A DNA stretch of 64,000 nucleotides from Christensenella sp. GTDB taxonomy: Bacteria; Bacillota; Clostridia; Christensenellales; UBA3700. The translations under genes and the position numbers were made by a program. The notes under the pieces are model-generated. The model ran no database searches. It saw only the letters and a list, made by a program, of their open reading frames with translations, and was not told the origin of the DNA. Shown piece after piece: positions 35,997 to 44,202 of the stretch (within the stretch, counting starts at the first letter, position 1; each line of letters begins with the position of its first letter). The stretch covers positions 62,001 through 126,000 of the forward strand of contig JALFUR010000010.1 in assembly GCA_022784465.1 (NCBI GenBank). Direction: 5' to 3'.

Positions 35997-37397
35997 ATGG
36001 CAAGACGTTTAAATAAAACTGCAACCGTCATTATTTCAATAATAGTTGTTATCATAGTTACAGCAGTCGTAACAATTATTTGCTTGGAAGGAAATTCTTA
36101 TACATCTAAAGGAAAAGCATATAATCTAGTACAAATAGATTTATCTAATAGAGCAAGTTTTGTTGAAGGTAGCCAATATGATTATCTTTATGAAAATATT
36201 GTAATAGATGATGATTCAGATTATATGGCACATCCTGATAGTATTTTAATAAACGACAAGTTAGTTACTATGTATGTTAATGGACATGGCAAAGGTCCTA
36301 TTCTAACAAAAGTGTCTTTAGATGGAGGCTTGACATATTCGGATAGATTGCAAAATACACCTTCAAGTTGGGAACATTCTGAAGAAACACCAACACTTTT
36401 TAAACTTGAGTTTAAAAATGGCGATGTAAGATATATTATGGTGTCTGCTAATCCAAAATGGAGTGGATATACTTCAGGAGATGGCTTTAATGTATCTATA
36501 TCTCAAACTTCAAATTATGACGATTTTTCAACTTGGAGTGAGTTCCAAAAGTTTTATGGTAAAAACGATCCAGTTAAATATGTAGATTGCATTGTAGCAA
36601 TGAGTTCACTTGTTCATTTAAAGGAAAATGGTGAATTTGTAGATAAATGGATGGGTATCTTCCATGACCATGACTTTAAAAATTACAAAACAATATTGTC
36701 ATTTGACGAAGAAGGAAACATGGTTTGGTCTACTCCTACAGAGTATTTCAAAGGATTAAAAGGCGATTATTTTGATATAGCAAAGAAAACAAATATGTGC
36801 GAAGTATTGATGTTTAGAAATGACAATAATACGGGAGATATTCTTTGTTTAATCACTAGATCAAATACAAAAAAATGTAATAGCTTAATTTCATTCTCAT
36901 ACGACGAGGGAGAAACTTGGTCTGAACCAAAAGAAATATTCTCAGCACTTAATGGAGAAAGACATAAACTTGTATATACTAATGACGGTAGAATTGCAAT
37001 TACATTTAGATCTATTGAAAGAGAAGAAGAAGGTGTTAAGAAATATGCTGAGCCATTTAGGAATTTCTATTCTCAAGGATGGATTATGTGGGTTGGAACT
37101 TGGGACGATTTGATGAATTATTATTGTGGATTCTCAGATAGTGAAGGACAATATAGAATTAAGCTTGCCCATACTTATTTATCTAAGCAAACTGCTCCTC
37201 AAATCTCAGCCAATGCGGATACTGGTTATGCCGGAAACGTTGTTCTTTCAGATGGAACAATTGTAACAACAAGTTATGGTACATTCTCTCCATTAGAATT
37301 AAACTCTGAAGGAGATTATAAGACTTATATAGTATCTAAGAGAATTAAATTAACAGATGTAGATGAAATATATAATTTATATCTTCAAAACTCTTAA
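35997..37397 (+). CDS. Membrane-anchored sialidase-like beta-propeller
   Basis: 466 residues with an uncleaved-looking N-terminal helix (TATVIISIIVVIIVTAVVTI) and an extracellular propeller domain. Two Asp-box-like repeats are visible, SLDGGLTYS and SYDEGETWSEP. IAITFRSIEREEEG near residue 335 could supply an active-site Arg. Sialidase/BNR proteins of this layout release sialic acid or are binding variants. The usual RIP motif is not evident, so activity is uncertain. It ends tail-to-tail with azlD, the stop codons overlapping. Confidence 0.7.
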   Translation: MARRLNKTATVIISIIVVIIVTAVVTIICLEGNSYTSKGKAYNLVQIDLSNRASFVEGSQYDYLYENIVIDDDSDYMAHPDSILINDKLVTMYVNGHGKGPILTKVSLDGGLTYSDRLQNTPSSWEHSEETPTLFKLEFKNGDVRYIMVSANPKWSGYTSGDGFNVSISQTSNYDDFSTWSEFQKFYGKNDPVKYVDCIVAMSSLVHLKENGEFVDKWMGIFHDHDFKNYKTILSFDEEGNMVWSTPTEYFKGLKGDYFDIAKKTNMCEVLMFRNDNNTGDILCLITRSNTKKCNSLISFSYDEGETWSEPKEIFSALNGERHKLVYTNDGRIAITFRSIEREEEGVKKYAEPFRNFYSQGWIMWVGTWDDLMNYYCGFSDSEGQYRIKLAHTYLSKQTAPQISANADTGYAGNVVLSDGTIVTTSYGTFSPLELNSEGDYKTYIVSKRIKLTDVDEIYNLYLQNS

Positions 37398-37696
37398 ATG
37401 ATATAAGAAAAACCGAAAACAATAATAACACATAATATGGCAGTTACTGCCATATTTATTTTAAAATAAGAAAGTCCAAGTGCAATTACAGTTCCAATAA
37501 TAGCTGTCCATATGCTATTTGTTGAGAAAAAGATTGCAGGGAACGTAAGTGCTGCTAAAACGGCATAAGGCATATAATACATAAAAGATTGAAACCATTT
37601 ATTCTTTATAGGCTTTTTGAAAAATAAAAGAGGAATTACTCTAGGCAAGTAAGTAAAAAAAGCTATTAAAAATACGCAAATTATTTTATATGTCAT
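37394..37696 (-). CDS. azlD: AzlD-family branched-chain amino acid export subunit
   Basis: 100 residues, three to four membrane helices. IAFFTYLPRVIPLLFF and SFMYYMPYAVLAALTFPAI are typical of AzlD. It works with AzlC, whose gene overlaps it by 11 bases, as a small export system for branched-chain or related amino acids. It converges on the sialidase-like gene with no terminator between them. Confidence 0.9.
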   Translation of the reverse strand: MTYKIICVFLIAFFTYLPRVIPLLFFKKPIKNKWFQSFMYYMPYAVLAALTFPAIFFSTNSIWTAIIGTVIALGLSYFKINMAVTAILCVIIVFGFSYII

Positions 37697-38420
37697 GTTT
37701 TATTTCCTCTTCTTTTATCTCTCCCTCTGTCTTTATAGGGAAGAAAAAGGCCATTATGCTTGAAGCTATAACTGCTACAATAATTACTCTAAACCCAAAT
37801 GTAATTTGAGGTATGAAAAAGTAAATTATACAAGATAGCAATATAGATATTCCAATACAAATAAATAGTTTCTTTTCTGTTTTTGCAGGGGGAATAATTA
37901 TCGCAATAAACATACAATATAGAGCTATTCCCATTGCAAGTTCAAGTCTTTGTGGAAGAATGCTGTTTGCAAGAGCGCCAATAACTGTGCCAAGTGTCCA
38001 TCCAGCCCAAGGGGTAAATCCTAGTCCCATAAAATATTTAAAATTTAAATCAGATTTTTTTGAAGAAGCAACAGCAAAGATTTCGTCCGTTACTACAAAC
38101 CCCATAGCAATTCTTTTTAAAGTTCCAGTTGATTGATCTATTTGTTGAGATAAAGATAAACTCATAAGAAAATATCTTAGATTTATCATTAATGAAGCAA
38201 CAATGATTTCAATAAACGATGAGCCTAGTAAAATCATATTTATTCCAGCAAATTGTCCAGTAGATGTTAAAGCTGTAGCTGAAAGCAGCGTTGCAAGCCA
38301 AGCTGGCATTTCGCTTTGAACTGCAGAGAATCCAAAGGTTATTGAAACAGCCAAATATGCTGCACAAATAGGCAGCCCATCTTTCATGCCGTTTAAATAT
38401 GTTAATTGCTTATTATTCAT
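37686..38420 (-). CDS. azlC: AzlC-family amino acid exporter
   Basis: About 244 residues with several membrane helices. The family block GLPICAAYLAVSITFGFSA is near the start, and TSTGQFAGINMILLGSSFIEI follows. The frame is open to a TTG at 38438, which has AAAGG upstream. The ATG at 38420 lies just inside the end of the thioesterase gene (stop at 38413) and is taken as start, assuming translational coupling. The three minus-strand genes form one operon. Confidence 0.9.
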   Translation of the reverse strand: MNNKQLTYLNGMKDGLPICAAYLAVSITFGFSAVQSEMPAWLATLLSATALTSTGQFAGINMILLGSSFIEIIVASLMINLRYFLMSLSLSQQIDQSTGTLKRIAMGFVVTDEIFAVASSKKSDLNFKYFMGLGFTPWAGWTLGTVIGALANSILPQRLELAMGIALYCMFIAIIIPPAKTEKKLFICIGISILLSCIIYFFIPQITFGFRVIIVAVIASSIMAFFFPIKTEGEIKEEEIKHDI

Positions 38421-39123
38421 ATATAAGTTCTGCTGCAAATACCTTTTGATTGTCTACAAAACCACATACATTGATTAAAGAATTGTTCTTTGTATATTTA
38501 ACAACAATTGTGTCATTAAGTTTTGCTTCTTTAGAATAGACAATTTTAAAGTTTTTGTAATTGTGTTGTTCTATTTTAGTTTCATATAGAGCATTCATAA
38601 CTAAATCAGCATATTTTGTATTATTCATATGATGATTGTAATCTAAATCGGAATATTCTACATGTTTTTCATAAGTTAAATCATATTGAAGAGTTTTAAC
38701 ATTTTGTGCAAACATATTAAAGTTTTCAATATACTTAGGATCAATACTTATGTTATATGCGTCAGGTGATACCATTACTCTAGAATTAAAGTCCATAAGA
38801 ACCCAAATAGAGCTTGCCTTTATTATGACGTTTCCATTTATATCTTTTATTTGATAAAATCTTGGAAACATAGTTCTCATTATTTCTCCTGGAGCCGTTT
38901 CAAGCACAATTTTATCTCCCATTTTTGGCATTTTTGTTATTTCAATTGTAGTTCTTGATACAACCCAAACAAGATTATGTTTGAAAATCTCGTCGTTTCC
39001 TACGCCAATCATTTCTCCATGAATTGTTGCTATATCTTGAAATAGTCTTAACATAGACGAAAATGTTAATTCTTTGTTTAAATCTACATCACTTGATACA
39101 ATTTCATATTCTTTTGTGAACAT
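38413..39123 (-). CDS. Acyl-ACP thioesterase
   Basis: 236 residues, hot-dog fold duplicated as in the FatA/B (PF01643) family. The N-terminal half has SSMLRLFQDIATIHGEMIGVG and VWVVSRTTIEI. The second half has YSDLDYNHHMNNTKYADLVMNA, where the D-x-N-x-H segment carries the catalytic residues. It releases fatty acids from ACP. GGAGGATTT precedes the ATG. Its pairing with azlCD has no obvious functional logic. Confidence 0.92.
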   Translation of the reverse strand: MFTKEYEIVSSDVDLNKELTFSSMLRLFQDIATIHGEMIGVGNDEIFKHNLVWVVSRTTIEITKMPKMGDKIVLETAPGEIMRTMFPRFYQIKDINGNVIIKASSIWVLMDFNSRVMVSPDAYNISIDPKYIENFNMFAQNVKTLQYDLTYEKHVEYSDLDYNHHMNNTKYADLVMNALYETKIEQHNYKNFKIVYSKEAKLNDTIVVKYTKNNSLINVCGFVDNQKVFAAELIYE

Positions 39124-39228
39124 AAATCCTCCAGCAAAAACATATTATACTCCGTTTTTTCTTTAAATTAAAATTAATTGACCTATTTTAAATAATAATA
39201 ATATAATTGTTATGTTTTCAGGAGTTCA

Positions 39229-40119
39229 ATGGAAGGATATTTAGAAATATTATTAGATGCTTTATTAGACACTTTAAAAATGGTGCCTATTTTGCTTATT
39301 GTATATTTATTAATAGAATTTCTTGAATATAAGAAAGTATTCAGTTTTGAAAACTCAAAATTTTTAAAGGGAAAAGCTTCTCCTTTATTTGGAACGTTAT
39401 TTGGCTGTGTTCCTCAATGTGGATTTTCAGTAATATCTACAGATTTATTCTCAAAGGGCAAAATGTCAATAGGAGCGCTTATTGCAGTTTATATTGCTAC
39501 TTCAGATGAGGCTTTGCCAATTATGCTATCTAATCCAACTCGCATATTAGATCTAATTGAACTAATTGGCGTTAAATTAATAATGGGTATTTCTATAGGC
39601 TATATAGCAATGGGCTTATATAAACTTTTATTTAATAAAACAAAGCAAGAAGAACATAATGAAGCTCACGATGAAGAACATCATGAGGAAGTTGTTCATA
39701 AAGGATGCTGCCATCATGAAATGGAGAAAAGCAAATATAATTGGGTTCATCCTGTTTTGCATTCTTTAAAAATTGCAGCATTTGTTTTAATTGCCAATAT
39801 TGTTTTTGGTGTAATAGTTTACTTGATTGGTCAAGAAAAGATCGAAGCCTTTTTGCAACAATCTTATGCTCTTCAGCCACTAGTGTCCGTTTTAATTGGT
39901 CTAATACCAAATTGCGTTTCAAGCGTAATTCTAACGCAGTTATATTTGGCAGGAGGCATTTCTTTTGGCGCAATTATCTCAGGACTTTCTGTAAATGCAG
40001 GTCTTGGCTTATTAATGCTTATTAAACAAAATAAAAATGTTAAGGAAAATATATTTATATTTTCAGTATTAATTATTTCGTCTTTAATATTTGGATATGC
40101 ATTGCATTATATTATTTAA
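39229..40119 (+). CDS. ArsP_2/MntX-type putative metal exporter
   Basis: 296 residues, about eight to ten membrane segments in two related halves. The paired motifs FGCVPQCGFSVISTDLFSKGKMSIGAL and IPNCVSSVILTQLYLAGGISFGA (cited by their PQCGFS and IPNCVSS cores) mark the 10TM heavy-metal/manganese exporter family. Between the halves lies a His/Cys/Glu-rich loop (HNEAHDEEHHEE, HKGCCHHEME) that likely binds metal. The last ~63 bases of the gene are duplicated 1.77 kb downstream. Confidence 0.85.
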   Translation: MEGYLEILLDALLDTLKMVPILLIVYLLIEFLEYKKVFSFENSKFLKGKASPLFGTLFGCVPQCGFSVISTDLFSKGKMSIGALIAVYIATSDEALPIMLSNPTRILDLIELIGVKLIMGISIGYIAMGLYKLLFNKTKQEEHNEAHDEEHHEEVVHKGCCHHEMEKSKYNWVHPVLHSLKIAAFVLIANIVFGVIVYLIGQEKIEAFLQQSYALQPLVSVLIGLIPNCVSSVILTQLYLAGGISFGAIISGLSVNAGLGLLMLIKQNKNVKENIFIFSVLIISSLIFGYALHYII

Positions 40120-40122
40120 AAA
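40060..40122 (+). repeat. Direct repeat, copy A (3' end of the exporter gene)
   Basis: The 63 bases at the end of the exporter gene recur at 41828-41890 with roughly 55 matching positions, both copies ending in TTTAAAAA. The block between them holds the DUF4143 ATPase and its promoter. This looks like an old insertion or tandem duplication that re-created the gene end. Confidence 0.75.
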
Positions 40123-40383
40123 AATATTTTTAGAATAAAATTTGCCGTTTGAATACAAATTTAGTATAAGTTTTTATAATAGGATAATCTATAATTATAG
40201 GAATAACAACAAAAGAGAATGACTATTCATTACAATTAGAATCGATTAAAGTTTTCATTAATAAAAGTTAAAATCGCATGTTATTATATTAATATCCTAA
40301 TTATTGGGATATTATTACTTATATAATCAGTTCGCATATTTGTTTAAATATTGTTTTAAGATATGCAAATTATATTAAATTGC

Positions 40384-40426
40384 TTAAAAAGTGGGGGAAA
40401 ATGTTTATTAAAAAGTGGGGGAAAAT
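40384..40426 (+). repeat. Two perfect 19-base direct repeats upstream of the ATPase promoter
   Basis: TTAAAAAGTGGGGGAAAAT occurs at 40384-40402 and 40408-40426, spaced 24 bases apart and in the same orientation. The second copy ends one base before the -35 hexamer, so the pair is placed like an activator or repressor site. The 40120-40383 stretch before it is AT-rich with no gene recognised. Confidence 0.75.
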
Positions 40427-40427
40427 A

Positions 40428-40456
40428 TTGACAATGGTGTTAGCGTGTTGTAAAAT
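40428..40456 (+). promoter_or_regulatory. Promoter of the DUF4143 ATPase gene
   Basis: TTGACA (40428-40433) and TAAAAT (40451-40456) are spaced 17 bases. Transcription would start near 40463, just before AAGGAG and the ATG at 40480. Confidence 0.8.
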
Positions 40457-40479
40457 GCAAGATATAAGGAGATAAGATC

Positions 40480-41745
40480 ATGGCTTATTTAAATAGATAT
40501 ATCGAGAGAGAAATACAACTTGCGTTAGAAACATCAGGCGTTGTGGTTGTAGCTGGCCCTAAATTTTGTGGAAAAACAACGACATGTAAACTTTTTGCAA
40601 AAAGTGATTATTCTTTAAATACTAAAAAGAAAATAGAGTTGGTCCAAAGTAATCCAGAATCTATTTTAATAGGTGAAACTCCAAGGTTAATTGATGAATG
40701 GCAAAATGTGCCTGATTTATGGAATTGCGTTCGTGCAGAAGTTGATGAACGAGAGAATAAATTTGGGCAGTTTATTTTTACGGGAAGCACAACACCTGCG
40801 GATAAAGATGAGATATATCATTCGGGTTCAGGTCGAATTGTAACGATAAAAATGCGTCCGTTGAGTTTATATGAATCTAAAGAGTCTAAAGGCATAGTTT
40901 CTCTTGCAGAGTTGTTTAATGGGAAAGAAAAGGTTTTTGCAATCAATGAAAAGTATTATTTACAAGATACCGCTTTTTATATTTGTAGAGGAGGCTGGCC
41001 ACTTTCTTTGGTTGATAATCGTGAAAGGGCATTGAGAATTACAGAGAATTATTTCTCAACTTTATTTGAGTTTGAAAACTCTAAAAATAAAAAATTTCGA
41101 AATAAGAAACCAGAAATTTTCAGGATGATATTGCGTAGTTATGCAAGGAATGTTTCCACGGAAGTAAGACGAAGGAAAATATTAGATGACATAAATGAAC
41201 ATGATGATAGAAGTTTAGATGTGGATACTTTTGACGAATATATAGAAGCGTTAAACGATTTATTTATTATTAAAGATATTGAGTCTTGGAACCCAAACTT
41301 TAGAAGTAAAACTGCAATTATGACTTCTCCAACTCGCCACTTTGTTGATACGTCAATTGCTGCTGGGGCATTAGGGGTATCCCCTGATGATTTAATGAAT
41401 GATCCTAAAACATTTGGATTATTGTTTGAGGATTTTGCAGTAAAGGAGTTGTCGATTTACGCACAAGCGTTGGGCGGAGAAATCAGACATTATCGTGATG
41501 GAAATGGATTAGAGTGTGACGCAGTAATGCACTTGAAGAATGGAGCGTTTGCTTTAATAGAAATAAAGCTTGGAGGAGAACAGTTGATAAAAGAAGGCGT
41601 ATCAACATTGACTAAATTAATGAATAAATTAACTGATTCTAAACAGGCTGCACCAGCTTTTTGTATGATATTGACTGCAGTCGGAGATGCATATACGACG
41701 AAAGAGGGTATTCATATAGTTCCTATAAATATGCTGAAAGATTAA
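40480..41745 (+). CDS. AAA_14/DUF4143 family ATPase
   Basis: 421 residues. Walker A is AGPKFCGKTTTCKLF near residue 25, Walker B-like PRLIDEWQNVPDLWN, and sensor FIFTGSTTPA. The C-terminal DUF4143 region has DTSIAAGALGVSPDDLM, LFEDFAVKELSIYAQ and a nuclease-like FALIEIKLGG strand. These ATPases are widespread in gut anaerobes, often in many scattered copies, and their role is unknown; some are considered mobile or defence-linked. Direct repeats flank it, which supports a mobile history. Confidence 0.88.
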   Translation: MAYLNRYIEREIQLALETSGVVVVAGPKFCGKTTTCKLFAKSDYSLNTKKKIELVQSNPESILIGETPRLIDEWQNVPDLWNCVRAEVDERENKFGQFIFTGSTTPADKDEIYHSGSGRIVTIKMRPLSLYESKESKGIVSLAELFNGKEKVFAINEKYYLQDTAFYICRGGWPLSLVDNRERALRITENYFSTLFEFENSKNKKFRNKKPEIFRMILRSYARNVSTEVRRRKILDDINEHDDRSLDVDTFDEYIEALNDLFIIKDIESWNPNFRSKTAIMTSPTRHFVDTSIAAGALGVSPDDLMNDPKTFGLLFEDFAVKELSIYAQALGGEIRHYRDGNGLECDAVMHLKNGAFALIEIKLGGEQLIKEGVSTLTKLMNKLTDSKQAAPAFCMILTAVGDAYTTKEGIHIVPINMLKD

Positions 41746-41905
41746 AAATCTAAACTGCAAAATCTTATGGACTTTAGTCAATAGGGACTTTAAATAAATG
41801 TAAGTCCTGGCTTATAAAAATAATTGATTTTTAGTATTAATTATTTTGTACTTAATATTTGGATAAGTATTGCATTATATTGTTTAAAAATGTTAAAAAA
41901 AATTA
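41746..41905. other. Intergenic stretch with repeat copy B
   Basis: Contains a GGGACTT/AAGTCC hairpin (about 41786-41808) after the ATPase stop and the second copy (41828-41890) of the exporter gene end. Copy B carries stop-disrupting substitutions relative to copy A and is non-coding. The T-box promoter begins 15 bases after it. Confidence 0.6.
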
Positions 41906-41934
41906 TTGACAGAATAAAGAACTAGCGCTAATAT
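41906..41934 (+). promoter_or_regulatory. Promoter of the tryptophan transporter operon
   Basis: TTGACA (41906-41911) and TAATAT (41929-41934) are spaced 17 bases; start near 41941. Confidence 0.8.
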
Positions 41935-41940
41935 TTAGGC

Positions 41941-42188
41941 ATATAGACAAAAACCTTTGAAGTGAATAAGTAGCTTTTAAAGAGATCTACAGAGAGTCTT
42001 GGGATGGTGCGACAAGATGAAATCTAGAAAGTGAATGGGTCACGGAGGGCGGCCAATAACCGACGGGAGTTCAACTCGTTAACAATAGAATATGTATGAT
42101 GGTACATAAAACAACATGAGCACATGTAGGTGGCATAATAAAAGTAAATAACAAGACTTTTATCCTTTGAGGGTAGAAGTCTTTTTTT
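41941..42188 (+). promoter_or_regulatory. Tryptophan-specific T-box leader
   Basis: Stem I carries AGAGAGTCTT (41991-42000), GGTGCGA in the apical part and the specifier loop GTGAATGGGTCAC, with TGG (42036-42038) placed as the Trp specifier. The T-box core AGGTGGCA (42128-42135) contains TGGC, which would pair with a tRNA ending GCCA, matching the G73 of bacterial tRNA-Trp. A 13-bp terminator stem (42153-42184, two G-U pairs) ends in seven T. Uncharged tRNA-Trp should allow read-through into the transporter genes. Confidence 0.88.
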
Positions 42189-42204
42189 AATAGGAGAAGA
42201 GAAA

Positions 42205-42255
42205 ATGTTTATAATCAAATTTTTTACACCAGAGTTTCGATGGCGAAAGCAATAA
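42205..42255 (+). CDS. Possible 16-residue peptide between T-box and trpX
   Basis: ATG at 42205 follows AGGAGA by seven bases and opens a 16-codon frame, MFIIKFFTPEFRWRKQ, with one Trp codon near the end. It sits after the T-box terminator and 58 bases before the transporter gene. It may be a translated upstream frame adding a second layer of control, or chance; there is no sequence family. Confidence 0.4.
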   Translation: MFIIKFFTPEFRWRKQ

Positions 42256-42313
42256 CAAAAGTTAATGCTAGCTTATTAGTGTAAAAAAATAAAAAAATAA
42301 GGAGATTATAAAT

Positions 42314-43288
42314 ATGAAAAACATAAAGAAATTATTAGTGATAGCAATAGTATTATCAATGGCAATGGTTGCCACATGTGCATTTACTGCATGTCAAGAT
42401 TCAACAAAAGGAACAATAGGTATAATTCAATTTGGAACACATGAATCATTAAATGATTGTTATAACGGAATCATTTTAGGATTAAAAGAAGAATTAGGAG
42501 ATGATTTTAATAATTACAAAATCGAACTTCAAAACTCAAACTTTGATCCATCTACATCTGGCGCTCAAGCAAACGAGTTTGTTGGCAAGAACGTAAGTTT
42601 AATCGGTGCTATTGCAACACCATCAGCTATGGCTGCAGCATCTGCTGCTCAAGATTCTCAAATTCCAGTAGTATATTGTGCAGTATCTGATCCAAAATCC
42701 GCTGGATTAACAACAATGGAAAATGTTACAGGAACATCAGATTTGCTTGATTATGCATCACAATTAGAATTGATTAAAGCTTTCATCCCAACAGTAGATA
42801 AGATTGGAGTTTTATATACAACAACAGAAGCAAACTCAGCAGCACAATTAGCGGAACTTAAAAGACATGCAAGTGAGTTAGGCATTGAAATTGTTAGTAA
42901 ATCTATTACAAATGCAAATGAAATTCCTTCAGCAACAGATGTTTTATTAACAGAAGAAGGATTAGATTGTATAACAAACTTAACAGACAATACTGTTGTA
43001 GGCGCACTTGATGTTATTCTTGAAAAAACTAATGCGTTGAACATTCCAGTATTTGGAAGTGAAATAGATCAAGTTAAAGCTGGTTGTCTAGCTTCTGCAT
43101 CATTAGATTATGTTGCTTTAGGAAAAACAACAGGAATTATGGTGGCAAAAATACTAAAAGGAGAAATAACTGCTACAAACGATGAAGCAAAACAAATAGA
43201 AGAAAGCTTTAATTGCTACAATTCAAGCGTTGCTTCAACATTAGGATTTACAGTTCCTTCAATTGCTGGCAGAGACATAGCAGAATAA
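42314..43288 (+). CDS. trpX: ABC transporter substrate-binding lipoprotein, TrpX-type
   Basis: 324 residues; signal peptide with lipobox FTAC (Cys27). The mature protein has the ABC_sub_bind (PF04392) pattern: IGIIQFGTHESLNDCYNGI, VSLIGAIATPSAMAAASAAQ, IPVVYCAVSDPKSAGLT, NVTGTSDLLD and FGSEIDQVKAGCLASASLDY. Members act with two other subunits for Trp (TrpXYZ) or Tyr. The Trp T-box selects tryptophan. AAGGAG precedes the ATG. Confidence 0.88.
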   Translation: MKNIKKLLVIAIVLSMAMVATCAFTACQDSTKGTIGIIQFGTHESLNDCYNGIILGLKEELGDDFNNYKIELQNSNFDPSTSGAQANEFVGKNVSLIGAIATPSAMAAASAAQDSQIPVVYCAVSDPKSAGLTTMENVTGTSDLLDYASQLELIKAFIPTVDKIGVLYTTTEANSAAQLAELKRHASELGIEIVSKSITNANEIPSATDVLLTEEGLDCITNLTDNTVVGALDVILEKTNALNIPVFGSEIDQVKAGCLASASLDYVALGKTTGIMVAKILKGEITATNDEAKQIEESFNCYNSSVASTLGFTVPSIAGRDIAE

Positions 43289-44202
43289 TGATCGTTTTAA
43301 ATACATTTTTAACCATAATGCAACAAGGGCTATGTTATGCCCTTGTTGCCATGGGCGTTTATATAAGTTATAAGATTTTGGATTTCCCAGACTTAACAGT
43401 AGATGGTTCTTTTCCACTTGGAGGAGTTGTTACTATTGGATTAATTCAAATGGGTTGTCCTTTTTATTTGGCAATACTTGTTGCCATTTTTGCTGGAATG
43501 ATAGCAGGTTTAATTACAGGTCTACTACATGTAAAATTAAAGATTAGCAACTTGCTTTCTGGAATATTAACAATGACTGCGCTTTTGTCTATAACTTTAG
43601 CGCTAGCAAAGTTGCAAACTCTTATTCCATATGGAAATGCAACACATTTGTTTAGAAATAGTTTTATGGATTTGTTTGCAGCTAATATTCAACTTAAGAA
43701 AGTTGCAAGAATAGGAATATTACTTGTAGTAGTTGTTTTATTTAAAATCATTTTAGATTTATTCTTAAAGACTAAGACAGGATTTATGTTAAGAGCAGTT
43801 GGAAACAACGAGCAAATGTGTACATCTTTAGGTTGCGATGCGGGTAACTATAAAATCCTTGGTCTTGTAATAGCAAATGGTATGGTAGCTCTTGGCGGTT
43901 CTATATATTCTCAATATATGAATTATTATGATAATCAATCTGGCGTGGGAATGGTAGTTCTTGCTCTAGCAAGTGTAATAATTGGTTGTGCAATTTTCAA
44001 AAACGTTAAGTTTATAAAAGGAACAACAGCAGCAATTATTGGTGCACTTATTTATACAGCTGGATTAAATATTGCCATAGTGTGCGGTATACCAACAACA
44101 TATTTAAAACTATTAATGGCCATTATGTTTGCAATAATATTAGTTTTAAATAATTCTGTTTTTTCAAAAAGTAAAAAGGGAAAGGTAATAAAAAATGCTT
44201 GA
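43288..44202 (+). CDS. trpY: ABC transporter permease, TrpY-type
   Basis: 304 residues, about nine membrane helices of the branched-chain/LivH-like permease fold, with ILDFPDLTVDGSFPLGGVV and GNNEQMCTSLGCDAGNYKILGL as family blocks. The frame is open upstream to 43213, but ATG 43288 overlaps the trpX stop (TAATG) and gives the normal start, MIVLNTFL. It forms the membrane channel of the Trp importer. Confidence 0.88.
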   Translation: MIVLNTFLTIMQQGLCYALVAMGVYISYKILDFPDLTVDGSFPLGGVVTIGLIQMGCPFYLAILVAIFAGMIAGLITGLLHVKLKISNLLSGILTMTALLSITLALAKLQTLIPYGNATHLFRNSFMDLFAANIQLKKVARIGILLVVVVLFKIILDLFLKTKTGFMLRAVGNNEQMCTSLGCDAGNYKILGLVIANGMVALGGSIYSQYMNYYDNQSGVGMVVLALASVIIGCAIFKNVKFIKGTTAAIIGALIYTAGLNIAIVCGIPTTYLKLLMAIMFAIILVLNNSVFSKSKKGKVIKNA

